From contig NZ_QFFJ01000001.1 of the NCBI RefSeq assembly GCF_003308995.1, positions 2,170,001 to 2,234,000 of the forward strand: a stretch of DNA of 64,000 nucleotides, read 5' to 3'. The stretch is from Chitinophaga flava. GTDB lineage: Bacteria; Bacteroidota; Bacteroidia; Chitinophagales; Chitinophagaceae. The notes beneath the pieces are model-generated. The model worked only from the letters and a program-made list of their open reading frames with translations. It did no database searches and had not been told where the DNA came from. The first letter of the stretch is position 1; each line of letters begins with the position of its first letter. The position numbers and the translations under genes were made by a program. This document shows positions 1 through 7,489 of this stretch, piece by piece.

Positions 1-188
1 GGCTGGGTAACTTTGGTTTGTTTCAGATCTTCTTCTGTGCCGGTGAACATGATATCGGAGATACGGAAACCCAGTATCTCATTAGCTTGTTCAAATAATT
101 CTTTTGCTTTTGCATTGGTGTCATACAGGTTTTTGCCCATACCCGGAAACTGTGACGCCTGTCCGGGAAATACATATGCATGCTTCAT
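1..188 (-). CDS. fabD: Malonyl CoA-acyl carrier protein transacylase, N-terminal part
   Basis: Only the first 62 or so codons are inside the window; the gene runs off the left edge. The reverse strand reads MKHAYVFPGQASQFPGMG from the ATG at 186-188. The FPGQGSQ-like block (here FPGQASQ) close to the N-terminus is the hallmark of the FabD acyltransferase family, which moves malonyl from CoA to acyl carrier protein at the start of fatty acid synthesis. The catalytic GHSLG serine would lie beyond the edge and cannot be checked. A Bacteroidota-type promoter sits about 40 nt upstream. A polyketide-type acyltransferase domain would look alike here, but the start at a plain ATG favours stand-alone FabD. 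Confidence 0.85.
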   Translation of the reverse strand, partial: MKHAYVFPGQASQFPGMGKNLYDTNAKAKELFEQANEILGFRISDIMFTGTEEDLKQTKVTQ

Positions 189-229
189 GGTTGCTTATAT
201 TGTATTTATAATATCAAATAGAAATAATT

Positions 230-258
230 CAAATATACAATCAATTAGATTTTAACAA
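230..258 (-). promoter_or_regulatory. Bacteroidota-type promoter of fabD
   Basis: The reverse strand carries TATATTTG (237 down to 230), a perfect match to the Bacteroidota -7 element TAnnTTTG, preceded 18 nt upstream by TTG (258-256) as a -33 element. It lies about 40 nt upstream of the fabD ATG and between fabD and the folE terminator, which is where a promoter is expected. Confidence 0.55.
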
Positions 259-305
259 TGACTTTTAAAAGTCTCTGCAAAACTGCGCTAAAATAGCATT
301 AAAAC

Positions 306-341
306 AAAAATGGTTTAACCACAAACGGTTAAACCATTTTT
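306..341. terminator. Terminator hairpin after folE
   Basis: A perfect 15-bp inverted repeat, AAAAATGGTTTAACC (306-320) and its complement (327-341), with a 6-nt loop. The arms end in A and T runs, so it can work on either strand; it sits 20 nt beyond the folE stop codon. Confidence 0.75.
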
Positions 342-361
342 GCAAGGGCCTTTGAAAGGGC

Positions 362-949
362 TTATCTTCCAATAAGTTTCATGAACTCAGCTCTGGTAGT
401 ACCATCCATAAACTGGCCGCTGAAAGCGGAGGTAGTCGTCAAAGAGTTCTGTTTGGACACACCGCGCATCATCATGCAAAGGTGCTGGGCTTCTATCACC
501 ACCGCTACACCTTGTGGCTCAAGGGTTTCCTGGATAGCGTCCAGGATCTGGTGGGTCATTCTTTCCTGTACCTGGAGCCTGCGGGCATAAACATCCACTA
601 CGCGGGCCAGCTTGCTCAGGCCGGTGATATAGCCATTGGGAATGTAAGCCACATGTGCTTTTCCGAAGAAAGGCAACATATGATGCTCACACATGGAATA
701 CAATTCTATATCTTTTACGATCACCATTTCACTATAGGCTTCAGTGAATTTGGCACCATTCAGGATTACCCTGGCGTCCTGCTGATAGCCTTGTGTAAGG
801 AATTGCATGGCTTTAGCCATTCTTTCCGGGGTTTTCAGCAGCCCCTCTCTCTCAGAATCTTCTCCAAGCAGTTCGAGGCATTCTTTATAGTTCTTTACAA
901 GACCGGACGTGATCTTTTCGTCGTAACTTTCAACCTTAGTATACGCCAT
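362..949 (-). CDS. folE: GTP cyclohydrolase I
   Basis: Converts GTP to 7,8-dihydroneopterin triphosphate plus formate, the first step to folate and other pterins; cytosolic decameric zinc enzyme. The 195-residue product has the usual bacterial length. Zinc ligands are visible as C87 and H90 in CEHHMLPF and C158 in EAQHLCMMMRG, and the FolE signature GLSKLARVVDVYARRLQVQE follows at about 110-130. It is 80 nt downstream of a 6-pyruvoyl-tetrahydropterin synthase homologue that uses the same product, so the two may share a transcript. A terminator hairpin closes the unit at 306-341. Confidence 0.95.
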   Translation of the reverse strand: MAYTKVESYDEKITSGLVKNYKECLELLGEDSEREGLLKTPERMAKAMQFLTQGYQQDARVILNGAKFTEAYSEMVIVKDIELYSMCEHHMLPFFGKAHVAYIPNGYITGLSKLARVVDVYARRLQVQERMTHQILDAIQETLEPQGVAVVIEAQHLCMMMRGVSKQNSLTTTSAFSGQFMDGTTRAEFMKLIGR

Positions 950-1030
950 TCTTATATGATTTAATCAATTCCTAATGCTGATGCCCGCACCTTTCATGCT
1001 GCACAACTCATACCGATAGGCGTGGGGTCT

Positions 1031-1444
1031 TTATTTACCGCCGTAGTATTCTACGTATATACGGGGGGTTTCATACAGCTTGATGCAGTGTAACTGCACT
1101 TCAGCCGGAAGATGCGGCGCCAGCTGCTCCCAGATGGCAATAGCCAGATTCTCTGCAGAAGTAAACTTCCCTGTCATAAAATCCACATCCAGATTAAGAT
1201 TGCGGTGGTCCACTTTCTCAATAACCGAATCCCGGATGATCACGCCCAGTGTTTTCGCATTAAAAACAAATCCGGTTTCAGGATCAGGATTACCTTTTAC
1301 GGTTACATGCAGTTCATAGTTATGACCATGCCAGTTGTCGTTGGCACATTTTCCGAATACTTCCTCGTTCTTTTCTTTGCTCCATCCCGGGTTAGACAAC
1401 TTATGCGCAGCATTAAAGTTCTCTACTCTCGTTAAATAAATCAT
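1031..1444 (-). CDS. 6-pyruvoyl-tetrahydropterin synthase / QueD family protein
   Basis: A COG0720-family enzyme of 137 residues acting on dihydroneopterin triphosphate. Zinc-site histidines are H14 (FNAAHKL), H39 and H41 (WHGHNY); the catalytic cysteine is C33 and the catalytic Asp-His pair is in KVDHRNLN. The spacing is Cys-x5-His-Gly-His, as in tetrahydrobiopterin-type synthases, rather than the Cys-x3-His-Gly-His of QueD (see findings). I start at the ATG at 1444 because family members begin a few residues before the NFxAAH block; an upstream in-frame ATG at 1474 would add ten residues that look like noncoding sequence. Neighbour folE makes its substrate. The alternative is a queuosine-pathway QueD. 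Confidence 0.88.
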   Translation of the reverse strand: MIYLTRVENFNAAHKLSNPGWSKEKNEEVFGKCANDNWHGHNYELHVTVKGNPDPETGFVFNAKTLGVIIRDSVIEKVDHRNLNLDVDFMTGKFTSAENLAIAIWEQLAPHLPAEVQLHCIKLYETPRIYVEYYGGK

Positions 1445-1559
1445 TATTGCAAAAAATTTTCGCAAAAATACCACTATTCTGTGAGTAGTCCCAAGTTTAT
1501 CCTTATTCCTGTCAATTGTTTTACACTGTACAACATCATTTTTGATGTACTTTTACCGC

Positions 1560-2246
1560 ATGAAATTATTGGTTACCGCTGCAACCACGCTGGAAGTCCA
1601 GCCATTTCTGCACTTTCTGGACCGTGAAAGCCACACAGTGTCAGCCCATCAGTACCGCCTTGCCAACTGCGACATACAAATTCTCGTAGCCGGTATCGGT
1701 ATGATGCCCTTCGCCTATCACCTGGGCCGCCACCTGGCCAGCCACCGCCCTGATTTCGCAGTACAGGCAGGTATTGCCGGCAGTTTCCGCCGCGATTGGG
1801 AACTGGGCTCCCTGGTAATGGTAGACCGCGAATACCTGGCCGACCTGGGCGCAGAAGATAATGAACAGTTTAAGGATTTATTTGATATCCAACTGTGGCA
1901 ACCCTCCCAGCCTCCTTTTACCGGCACCGCCCTGGTCAACACTTTCGCTGGCCTGCCCTACGTTCCCCAGTTACCCAAGGCCACCAGCGCCAGTGTTAAC
2001 ATGGTCAGCGGCAGCACCCAAACTATCACCCGGCTCGAAAGCAAGTATATGCCCGACATAGAAAGCATGGAAGGTGCCGCCTTCCACTATGCGTGCCTCA
2101 GCGAAAAAATACCTTTCCTGCAGATACGTAGTCTCTCCAACTATGTGGAAATACGCGATAAGAGCAAATGGAATATTCCGCTGTCTGTGAAAACATTGAA
2201 TGAAGAACTCATTTCAATTGTTAAGTCACTGGCCAGCTTATCGTAA
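1560..2246 (+). CDS. mqnB: Futalosine hydrolase
   Basis: Releases the purine base from futalosine (or aminodeoxyfutalosine) in the futalosine route to menaquinone. The 228-residue product is a member of the purine nucleoside phosphorylase/hydrolase family: an N-terminal KLLVTAATTLEV strand, a glycine-rich VAGIGMMPFAY segment, and the family signature ESMEGAAFHYAC at about 168-179. The start at 1560 fits the usual MxxLVxAAT beginning; two in-frame ATGs lie within 18 nt upstream and cannot be excluded. It is followed after 21 nt by mqnD, which acts later in the same pathway; that pairing is the main reason for naming it MqnB rather than a generic nucleosidase. Confidence 0.88.
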   Translation: MKLLVTAATTLEVQPFLHFLDRESHTVSAHQYRLANCDIQILVAGIGMMPFAYHLGRHLASHRPDFAVQAGIAGSFRRDWELGSLVMVDREYLADLGAEDNEQFKDLFDIQLWQPSQPPFTGTALVNTFAGLPYVPQLPKATSASVNMVSGSTQTITRLESKYMPDIESMEGAAFHYACLSEKIPFLQIRSLSNYVEIRDKSKWNIPLSVKTLNEELISIVKSLASLS

Positions 2247-2267
2247 TAAATAAAATTTTCAAAGTAT

Positions 2268-3071
2268 ATGCATTTATCATTAGGTTTCTCGCCCTGCCCG
2301 AATGATACTTTTATCTTCGACGCACTGGTTAACAATAAGATCGATACGGAAGGCTTTACATTCGATACCCAACTGGAAGATGTGGAAACACTCAACCGCT
2401 GGGCCCTGCAAGGGAAATTACCGGTTACCAAACTGAGTTTTGCCGTATACCTGAAAGTCAGGGACCAATATGACCTGCTCAACAGCGGCAGTGCCCTGGG
2501 CCGCGGCTGTGGTCCACTGCTCATCGCCAGAAAAGATATCCCCAAAGAAGAAATCAAAAATCTGAAAATAGCCATCCCCGGTGAAAACACCACCGCCAAC
2601 CTGTTGTTCTCCATCGCTTTCCCGGAAGCCAAAAACAAACAGGTCATGCTCTTTTCAGAAATAGAAAACGCTGTCCTCAACGGCGACGTAGATGCCGGCG
2701 TGATCATACACGAAAACAGATTCACCTACCAGCTCAAAGGACTCGTTAAACTCATGGATATGGGTGAATACTGGGAATCCACCACTGGTAACCCGATCCC
2801 ACTGGGCGGTATCTTCATCCGTAAGGATATTCCAGCCGAAACCCGCGCCAAGGTAGATGCTCTCATCCACAAAAGCCTGCAGCATGCCTACAGTGAATAC
2901 CCTCATCTCTCTGATTATATCAAATCACATGCACAGGAAATGGATGAGCAGGTAATGCGCCAGCACATTGATCTCTATGTGAACGACTACAGCCTTGACC
3001 TCGGCACAGAAGGCAGAGCTGCAGTAGAAGCGCTTATGGAAGCGGCTAATCGTGTTACACCAACGCACTAA
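2268..3071 (+). CDS. mqnD: 1,4-dihydroxy-6-naphthoate synthase
   Basis: Converts cyclic dehypoxanthinyl futalosine to 1,4-dihydroxy-6-naphthoate in menaquinone synthesis. The 267-residue product has the MqnD/MqnA periplasmic-binding-protein-like fold. Recognisable blocks are LGFSPCPNDTFIFDAL at the N-terminus, GRGCGPLLIARKDI at about 80-93, and GVIIHENRFTYQLKGL at about 144-159, whose histidine is the conserved active-site residue of MqnD. It lies 21 nt after mqnB, so they are very likely co-transcribed, and a strong bidirectional terminator follows at 3090-3136. The related chorismate dehydratase MqnA is less likely because the CPND and IHE blocks are MqnD-like. Confidence 0.92.
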   Translation: MHLSLGFSPCPNDTFIFDALVNNKIDTEGFTFDTQLEDVETLNRWALQGKLPVTKLSFAVYLKVRDQYDLLNSGSALGRGCGPLLIARKDIPKEEIKNLKIAIPGENTTANLLFSIAFPEAKNKQVMLFSEIENAVLNGDVDAGVIIHENRFTYQLKGLVKLMDMGEYWESTTGNPIPLGGIFIRKDIPAETRAKVDALIHKSLQHAYSEYPHLSDYIKSHAQEMDEQVMRQHIDLYVNDYSLDLGTEGRAAVEALMEAANRVTPTH

Positions 3072-3089
3072 TTGAAACGTAACAATATT

Positions 3090-3136
3090 AAAAACCAGGA
3101 CGCGGAGATAATGTACCTCTCCGCGTCCTGGTTTTT
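3090..3136. terminator. Bidirectional terminator between mqnD and photolyase
   Basis: A perfect 19-bp stem (3090-3108 with 3118-3136) around a 9-nt loop, GC-rich in its core and flanked by A and T runs. It sits between the converging mqnD and photolyase genes and would stop transcription from both. Confidence 0.9.
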
Positions 3137-3144
3137 TAGATAAA

Positions 3145-4449
3145 CTAACGTTTCACTGCCTGACTGTAAACCGCAATGGCACGCTTACGTGCCTCCTCGT
3201 GCGATACAACGGGATGTACATAAGACAGATCTTCAAATTCAGGTACCCAACGGCGGATATACCGCAGGTCTTTATCAAATTTTTTTGTTTGTAAGGCCGG
3301 ATTAAACACCCTGAAATAAGGAGCAGCATCACACCCGCAACCAGCCGCCCATTGCCAGTTACCGTTATTCGAAGCCAGATCATAATCCAGCAGTTTAGCC
3401 GCAAAATAAGCTTCTCCCCAGCGCCAGTCGATCAGCAAATGTTTGGTCAGAAAACTGGCTGTGATCATCCGCACACGGTTATGCATATGCCCCGTGGCAT
3501 TTAGCTCCCGCATACCAGCATCTACGATAGGATAACCTGTCTGCCCTGTACACCATCGCTCAAACTCCGCTTCATTATTACGCCAGCGGATATTATCATA
3601 TTCTTTCCGGAAAGAAGCCCCTGCAGCATGCGGGAAATGCCAGAGTATCATCTGAAAAAAATCACGCCAGATCAGTTCCTTTGCAAATGTCTGATTGAGT
3701 TGCATCGCCCGCTGCATCAGTTCGCGAATACTCACTGTACCAAAGCGCAAGTGCACACCTAATCCGGTAGTGCCTGCCAGCGCCGGAAAATCACGGGTCT
3801 GATCATAGTGTGTGATAATACTTTCCGGAAATTCTTTGGAGGGAAAGTCTTTCTTTCCGGCTTTAAAACCCATCATGGCCAGTGACGGTATCTTCAATGC
3901 CCGTTGTTGGTACCAGTTACTCTCATATTTTTCCACCGGATATGGTTTCAGATAAAACGGTTTTAGTGTAGCCAGCCAGCGTTTGCTGTAAGGTGTAAAA
4001 ATCGTATATGGGTCACCGTTATCTTTCACCACTTCAGACTTTTCAAATATTACCTGGTCTTTATAACTGTGAAAGGAGATCTTCTTTTTATGCAGCCATG
4101 CTGCCACATCTGCATCCCGTTTCCGGGCATAAGGTTCGTAGTCACCGGTGGTAAATACCTTTTCTACCGGATAGCGGGAAGTCCAATGCCGGAAAGCATC
4201 TTCAGGCGTACCATAAAATACATCAAGGGTTGTTCCTTTGGCCACCAGTTGTCTTTGTATATCTTCCAGCACTTCATGAATAAACGTCACCCGGCGGTCG
4301 TGTTTATCTTCCAGATCATCCAGAATATTGGTATCAAATACAAACACAGGCACCACCGGATTTTTGTCTTTCAATGCGTGATACAAAGCAGCCTGGTCAT
4401 TCAGACGCAGGTCACGGCGGAGCCAGCAGAGATTGATTTTGGGAGTCAT
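3145..4449 (-). CDS. phr: Deoxyribodipyrimidine photolyase (cryptochrome/photolyase family)
   Basis: Flavoprotein that repairs UV-induced pyrimidine dimers using blue light. The 434 residues hold an N-terminal antenna-binding Rossmann domain (LCWLRRDLRLNDQAAL at 7-22) and a C-terminal FAD domain. In the latter are TGYPIVDAGMRELNATG, HNRVRMITASFLTKHLLIDW, and NNGNWQWAAGCG with PYFRVFNP, the class I photolyase signatures. The length is slightly shorter than the E. coli enzyme. It is a single gene with its own terminator. A photoreceptor cryptochrome cannot be ruled out from sequence alone, but bacterial members of this shape are usually CPD photolyases. Confidence 0.92.
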   Translation of the reverse strand: MTPKINLCWLRRDLRLNDQAALYHALKDKNPVVPVFVFDTNILDDLEDKHDRRVTFIHEVLEDIQRQLVAKGTTLDVFYGTPEDAFRHWTSRYPVEKVFTTGDYEPYARKRDADVAAWLHKKKISFHSYKDQVIFEKSEVVKDNGDPYTIFTPYSKRWLATLKPFYLKPYPVEKYESNWYQQRALKIPSLAMMGFKAGKKDFPSKEFPESIITHYDQTRDFPALAGTTGLGVHLRFGTVSIRELMQRAMQLNQTFAKELIWRDFFQMILWHFPHAAGASFRKEYDNIRWRNNEAEFERWCTGQTGYPIVDAGMRELNATGHMHNRVRMITASFLTKHLLIDWRWGEAYFAAKLLDYDLASNNGNWQWAAGCGCDAAPYFRVFNPALQTKKFDKDLRYIRRWVPEFEDLSYVHPVVSHEEARKRAIAVYSQAVKR

Positions 4450-4545
4450 GCGTCAAATTTATCACGCAAAGACGAAAAAGGGAGCAAAGCCGCCGTTATT
4501 TCTTTTAGCGTTCTTTGCTCCCTTTCCCACCATGGTATCAGCGGG

Positions 4546-5403
4546 TCACAGTTTTCCGTCGAATAGCACTTCATGTAAGATGGCAGCGGTGGCGTTGCCA
4601 TAGCTGGTGTCGCGGAAAACGCCTACCCAGCGGATTCCCTGGACTGCGTTCGTTAAAAATATTTCATCTGCATTTTCCAGATCATCCACTGTCAATGGCT
4701 TCTCCTCGATTTTAAAAGGAAGCTCTGTTTTCAGCAGATGTTTGCGCATCACACCACATACACCACCTTCCGAGAGCGGAGGCGTGTAGATCGTATTATC
4801 ATGCACAATAAATATATTAGCAATGGTACTGTCTGCAACACGACCGTATTGATTCAGCAACACGACTTCATTGAGCCGGTGTTGTTTGGCGTACATGGCG
4901 GCCATTACATATGGCAGGCAGTTATTGGATTTAATGGAGGAAAACTTATCGCTGCTTTTTCTGGCATCCGGAAATACATCCAGTACCAAGCCCACTTCAT
5001 TGAGTTCAAGAACTGATTTGTTCAGTTCCCATACCTGGATTATATAGTTGGGAGTATTATTAACAGGCTCGTATAATCCGCCTTCTGAGCGGAATACAGA
5101 AAACCTGACACGGGCAATATCGGTATGACCATTTTTATGGCACAAATCCAGTATCTGTGTGATGAAAAAATCCTTGCTAAAGTAAGGAGGAACATCAAAA
5201 TGCAACAGGTTAAGACTGGCCATTAAGCGCTCAAAATGTAAGTCGCTCAGCAATACTTTCCCCTGATATACTCGCAGGGTTTCAAAACATCCATCCCCGT
5301 AGCGGAAAGAGCGGTTGTCTGCCGTAAGGATCGGGTCTCCAGCGGGGAAAAATTTACCATTATAACAAAGAAAACCAACTTGCACTCGAACTGTGTTTAG
5401 CAA
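4546..5403 (-). CDS. Aminotransferase class IV (4-amino-4-deoxychorismate lyase or branched-chain aminotransferase-like)
   Basis: A 285-residue fold IV PLP enzyme. Visible landmarks are FRYGDGCFETLRVYQGKV at about 33-50, the PLP lysine K158 in KFSSIKSNNCLPYVMA, and the phosphate-binding GGVCGVMRKHLL segment near 212-223. These place it in the PabC/IlvE/D-alanine aminotransferase family. The FETLR start and lack of the longer IlvE N-terminus make 4-amino-4-deoxychorismate lyase (p-aminobenzoate for folate) the best guess, but specificity is hard to read in this family. It is on the same strand as the photolyase, 96 nt upstream of it. Confidence 0.8.
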   Translation of the reverse strand: MLNTVRVQVGFLCYNGKFFPAGDPILTADNRSFRYGDGCFETLRVYQGKVLLSDLHFERLMASLNLLHFDVPPYFSKDFFITQILDLCHKNGHTDIARVRFSVFRSEGGLYEPVNNTPNYIIQVWELNKSVLELNEVGLVLDVFPDARKSSDKFSSIKSNNCLPYVMAAMYAKQHRLNEVVLLNQYGRVADSTIANIFIVHDNTIYTPPLSEGGVCGVMRKHLLKTELPFKIEEKPLTVDDLENADEIFLTNAVQGIRWVGVFRDTSYGNATAAILHEVLFDGKL

Positions 5404-5600
5404 AGTGTAAGTTACCCAATTATTTTGTGATTTTGACCAGAGGGATGTGGCCGACCTTCATGGTCAGCCACCAAGGAAATGTTAAATTTAATCAGGCAGT
5501 CCACCCAAACAACTCATTAAAGCATCCCATCTGATATGCAGCCATCAAAGCGTTCAGCACGCTACACTCCGGCGGCAATAATATAGCAGGCAAGCTGATC
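5404..5600. other. Intergenic stretch with a GC-rich hairpin
   Basis: No convincing gene. A 10-bp GC-rich stem (5447-5456 with 5462-5471, one G-U pair on the reverse strand) lies 44 nt upstream of the aminotransferase start, without a T tract. The reverse strand also has a short open frame just after the stop of the next gene that lacks a plausible start codon (see findings). Confidence 0.4.
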
Positions 5601-6653
5601 TTATTTCCCTTCTATTCCTTTCTTCCATTCTTTCAGTGAATCTATTTCTTTCTGTTGACGGATAAGATGTAAAGTCAGCTCTTCAATTTTCTGCAGTAGT
5701 TTTTTATTCATCTCACCCAACTCTATACCGTCTTTTTTAACTTCTTCAGCAGAAGGAATATCAGGCAAATGTTTATGTTCAATAACATATTTTTCAACAT
5801 CCTGTAATGTTGGTAATCGATAATCGTCATGAAATACAAAGTCAGACCAATCAGATAATGTTACTTTTATTCGCTGGGTGGTGATAGTTCCGGCTACAGC
5901 CAATTTGGATTGAGGATGGAGCGTGCCGACACCAACGTTGCCATTTCCCAAAACAACGAATCTCTCGACACCTCCCGTTTTCAAATTGAGACTTGTATCG
6001 ACCTTGTTATACCATATCTGATTATCTGTGGAATTTGAAAAATCAATGACAGCATTATTCTCTGAAGATATACGTATCGGCCCGGCTACATCCAGCAGCC
6101 GTTGCGGGATTGTTGTTCCGATACCTACGTACCCCGATGCACGCTGCATATATATTCCTCTTTCAGCTCCATTATCATCTACCACTCCAAATGTGGCATA
6201 ACTATTAGCAGTTTTATCTGCATTGTAGCCCATAAATACACGCCTGTTATTATTATCAGTCAGATCAATCGTACCATAACTTCCGGTGATATTTGCGGTG
6301 AAGGCCCTATAAGCGGCTCCGCTGGTTTTAATTCCCCCATTCACCTGTAATGCTGTTGAGCCGTCATCCTGTGCAAAGTTGATCAGTGTGCGGGACGTTG
6401 TATTGATCAATGATCCGGCCAGGTTTAAAACAGTATTAACATTGCCTGTTCTGTTTCGGCTTTGAATATAGCCCTGACCGTTAGTATAATATAATTCAAG
6501 CCCGGCGCCGGTACCAGGAATATTATTCACCCCTTCGACACGTATCAGATTGCTGGTGTTGTTCCCGATATCTGTTACTGCTTGCAGATTTTGTCCTTTA
6601 AGAGAATGAATCAGCAATACAAATGCTGATGTACAGAATAGGATCTTTTTCAT
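5601..6653 (-). CDS. Secreted tail-fibre-like protein with C-terminal coiled coil
   Basis: A 350-residue protein with a signal peptide (MKKILFCTSAFVLLIHSLKG, cleavage near residue 20). The middle is rich in short Asn/Thr/Gly strands of the kind seen in phage tail-fibre and trimeric beta-helix proteins (for example GYVGIGTTIPQRLLDVAG and GNVGVGTLHPQSKLAVAG). The end carries the block common in Bacteroidota: DWSDFVFHDDYRLPTLQDVE, then HKHLPDIPS and a Glu/Lys-rich heptad-like coiled coil (about 295-345). This resembles the chaperone-of-endosialidase type of C-terminus but lacks a clear catalytic serine. The function is unknown; a surface adhesin or stalk is possible. Confidence 0.65.
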   Translation of the reverse strand: MKKILFCTSAFVLLIHSLKGQNLQAVTDIGNNTSNLIRVEGVNNIPGTGAGLELYYTNGQGYIQSRNRTGNVNTVLNLAGSLINTTSRTLINFAQDDGSTALQVNGGIKTSGAAYRAFTANITGSYGTIDLTDNNNRRVFMGYNADKTANSYATFGVVDDNGAERGIYMQRASGYVGIGTTIPQRLLDVAGPIRISSENNAVIDFSNSTDNQIWYNKVDTSLNLKTGGVERFVVLGNGNVGVGTLHPQSKLAVAGTITTQRIKVTLSDWSDFVFHDDYRLPTLQDVEKYVIEHKHLPDIPSAEEVKKDGIELGEMNKKLLQKIEELTLHLIRQQKEIDSLKEWKKGIEGK

Positions 6654-6701
6654 AGACGTAGTACTGTTTTGTTGGCATTAATTAAGTAAAAAAACAAGTA
6701 T

Positions 6702-6754
6702 AAATAAAGAGAAAGCCCCGCTTGATAATTCCAAGCGAGGCTTTCTCTTTATTT
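6702..6754. terminator. Terminator after scoAB
   Basis: A 23-bp stem (6702-6724 with 6732-6754) with one mismatch and a 7-nt loop, A-rich on one side and T-rich on the other. It lies 33 nt past the scoB stop codon on the reverse strand. Confidence 0.85.
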
Positions 6755-6786
6755 ACACTGATCTTTGCTTATCAGGAACATCAGTA

Positions 6787-7446
6787 TTAATCAGCATTAA
6801 TCACAGTTATTTCACCTTCCACAATTAATCGTCCGGCTGTTTTGGCTTTAATTTCCTCAACACTAACATCAGCAGCGCGTTCCAACAGTCGGAAACCCTG
6901 CGGTGTTACATCGAGGACGGCCAGTTCGGTCACGATTCTGCGGACGCAGTTCACACCGGTAAGGGGTAATGTACAGGCTGGCAGCAGTTTACTTTCACCT
7001 TTGGGATTGGTATGCATCATGGCCACGATAATATTTTTGGCAGATGCTACCAGGTCCATGGCGCCGCCCATGCCTTTCACCATTTTACCGGGTATTTTCC
7101 AGTTGGCGATATCACCGTTGTCGGACACTTCCATGGCGCCCAGTACGGTGAGGTCTACTTTACCTGCGCGGATCATACCGAAACTTTCTGCGGAGTCAAA
7201 GAAGCTGCCACCAGGCAGGAGGGTAACGGTTTCTTTACCGGCATTGATGAGGTCAGCATCAATATCTTCCGCAACCGGATAAGGGCCCATGCCCAGCATA
7301 CCGTTTTCGGACTGCAGCATGATGGACATGCCGGCAGGGATGTAGTTGGCCACCAGCGTAGGAATACCAATGCCCAGGTTAACATACATACCGTCCTTTA
7401 ACTCCTTTGCTATTCTTTTGGCGATGCCAAATTTATCGAGAGGCAT
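6787..7446 (-). CDS. scoB: 3-oxoacid CoA-transferase subunit B
   Basis: Beta subunit of a succinyl-CoA:3-oxoacid (or acetoacetate) CoA-transferase, which moves CoA between short-chain acids in ketone-body or butyrate-type metabolism. The 219-residue length is typical. The catalytic glutamate is E47 in SENGMLGMGP, where the CoA thioester intermediate forms; GGAMDLVASAKNIIVAMMH is the other family block. The alpha subunit is encoded immediately upstream with a 43-nt gap, so the two form one operon ending at the 6702-6754 terminator. The exact acyl substrates cannot be told from sequence. Confidence 0.92.
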   Translation of the reverse strand: MPLDKFGIAKRIAKELKDGMYVNLGIGIPTLVANYIPAGMSIMLQSENGMLGMGPYPVAEDIDADLINAGKETVTLLPGGSFFDSAESFGMIRAGKVDLTVLGAMEVSDNGDIANWKIPGKMVKGMGGAMDLVASAKNIIVAMMHTNPKGESKLLPACTLPLTGVNCVRRIVTELAVLDVTPQGFRLLERAADVSVEEIKAKTAGRLIVEGEITVINAD

Positions 7447-7489
7447 AAATTACTGATTTTGGAAAGTGGAATAATGGGGCAGTCGCAGG

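Noticed and set aside
5601..6653. Phage tail gene as evidence of a prophage
   Set aside because: It has a signal peptide and no neighbouring phage genes, and the same C-terminal module is common in Bacteroidota surface proteins.
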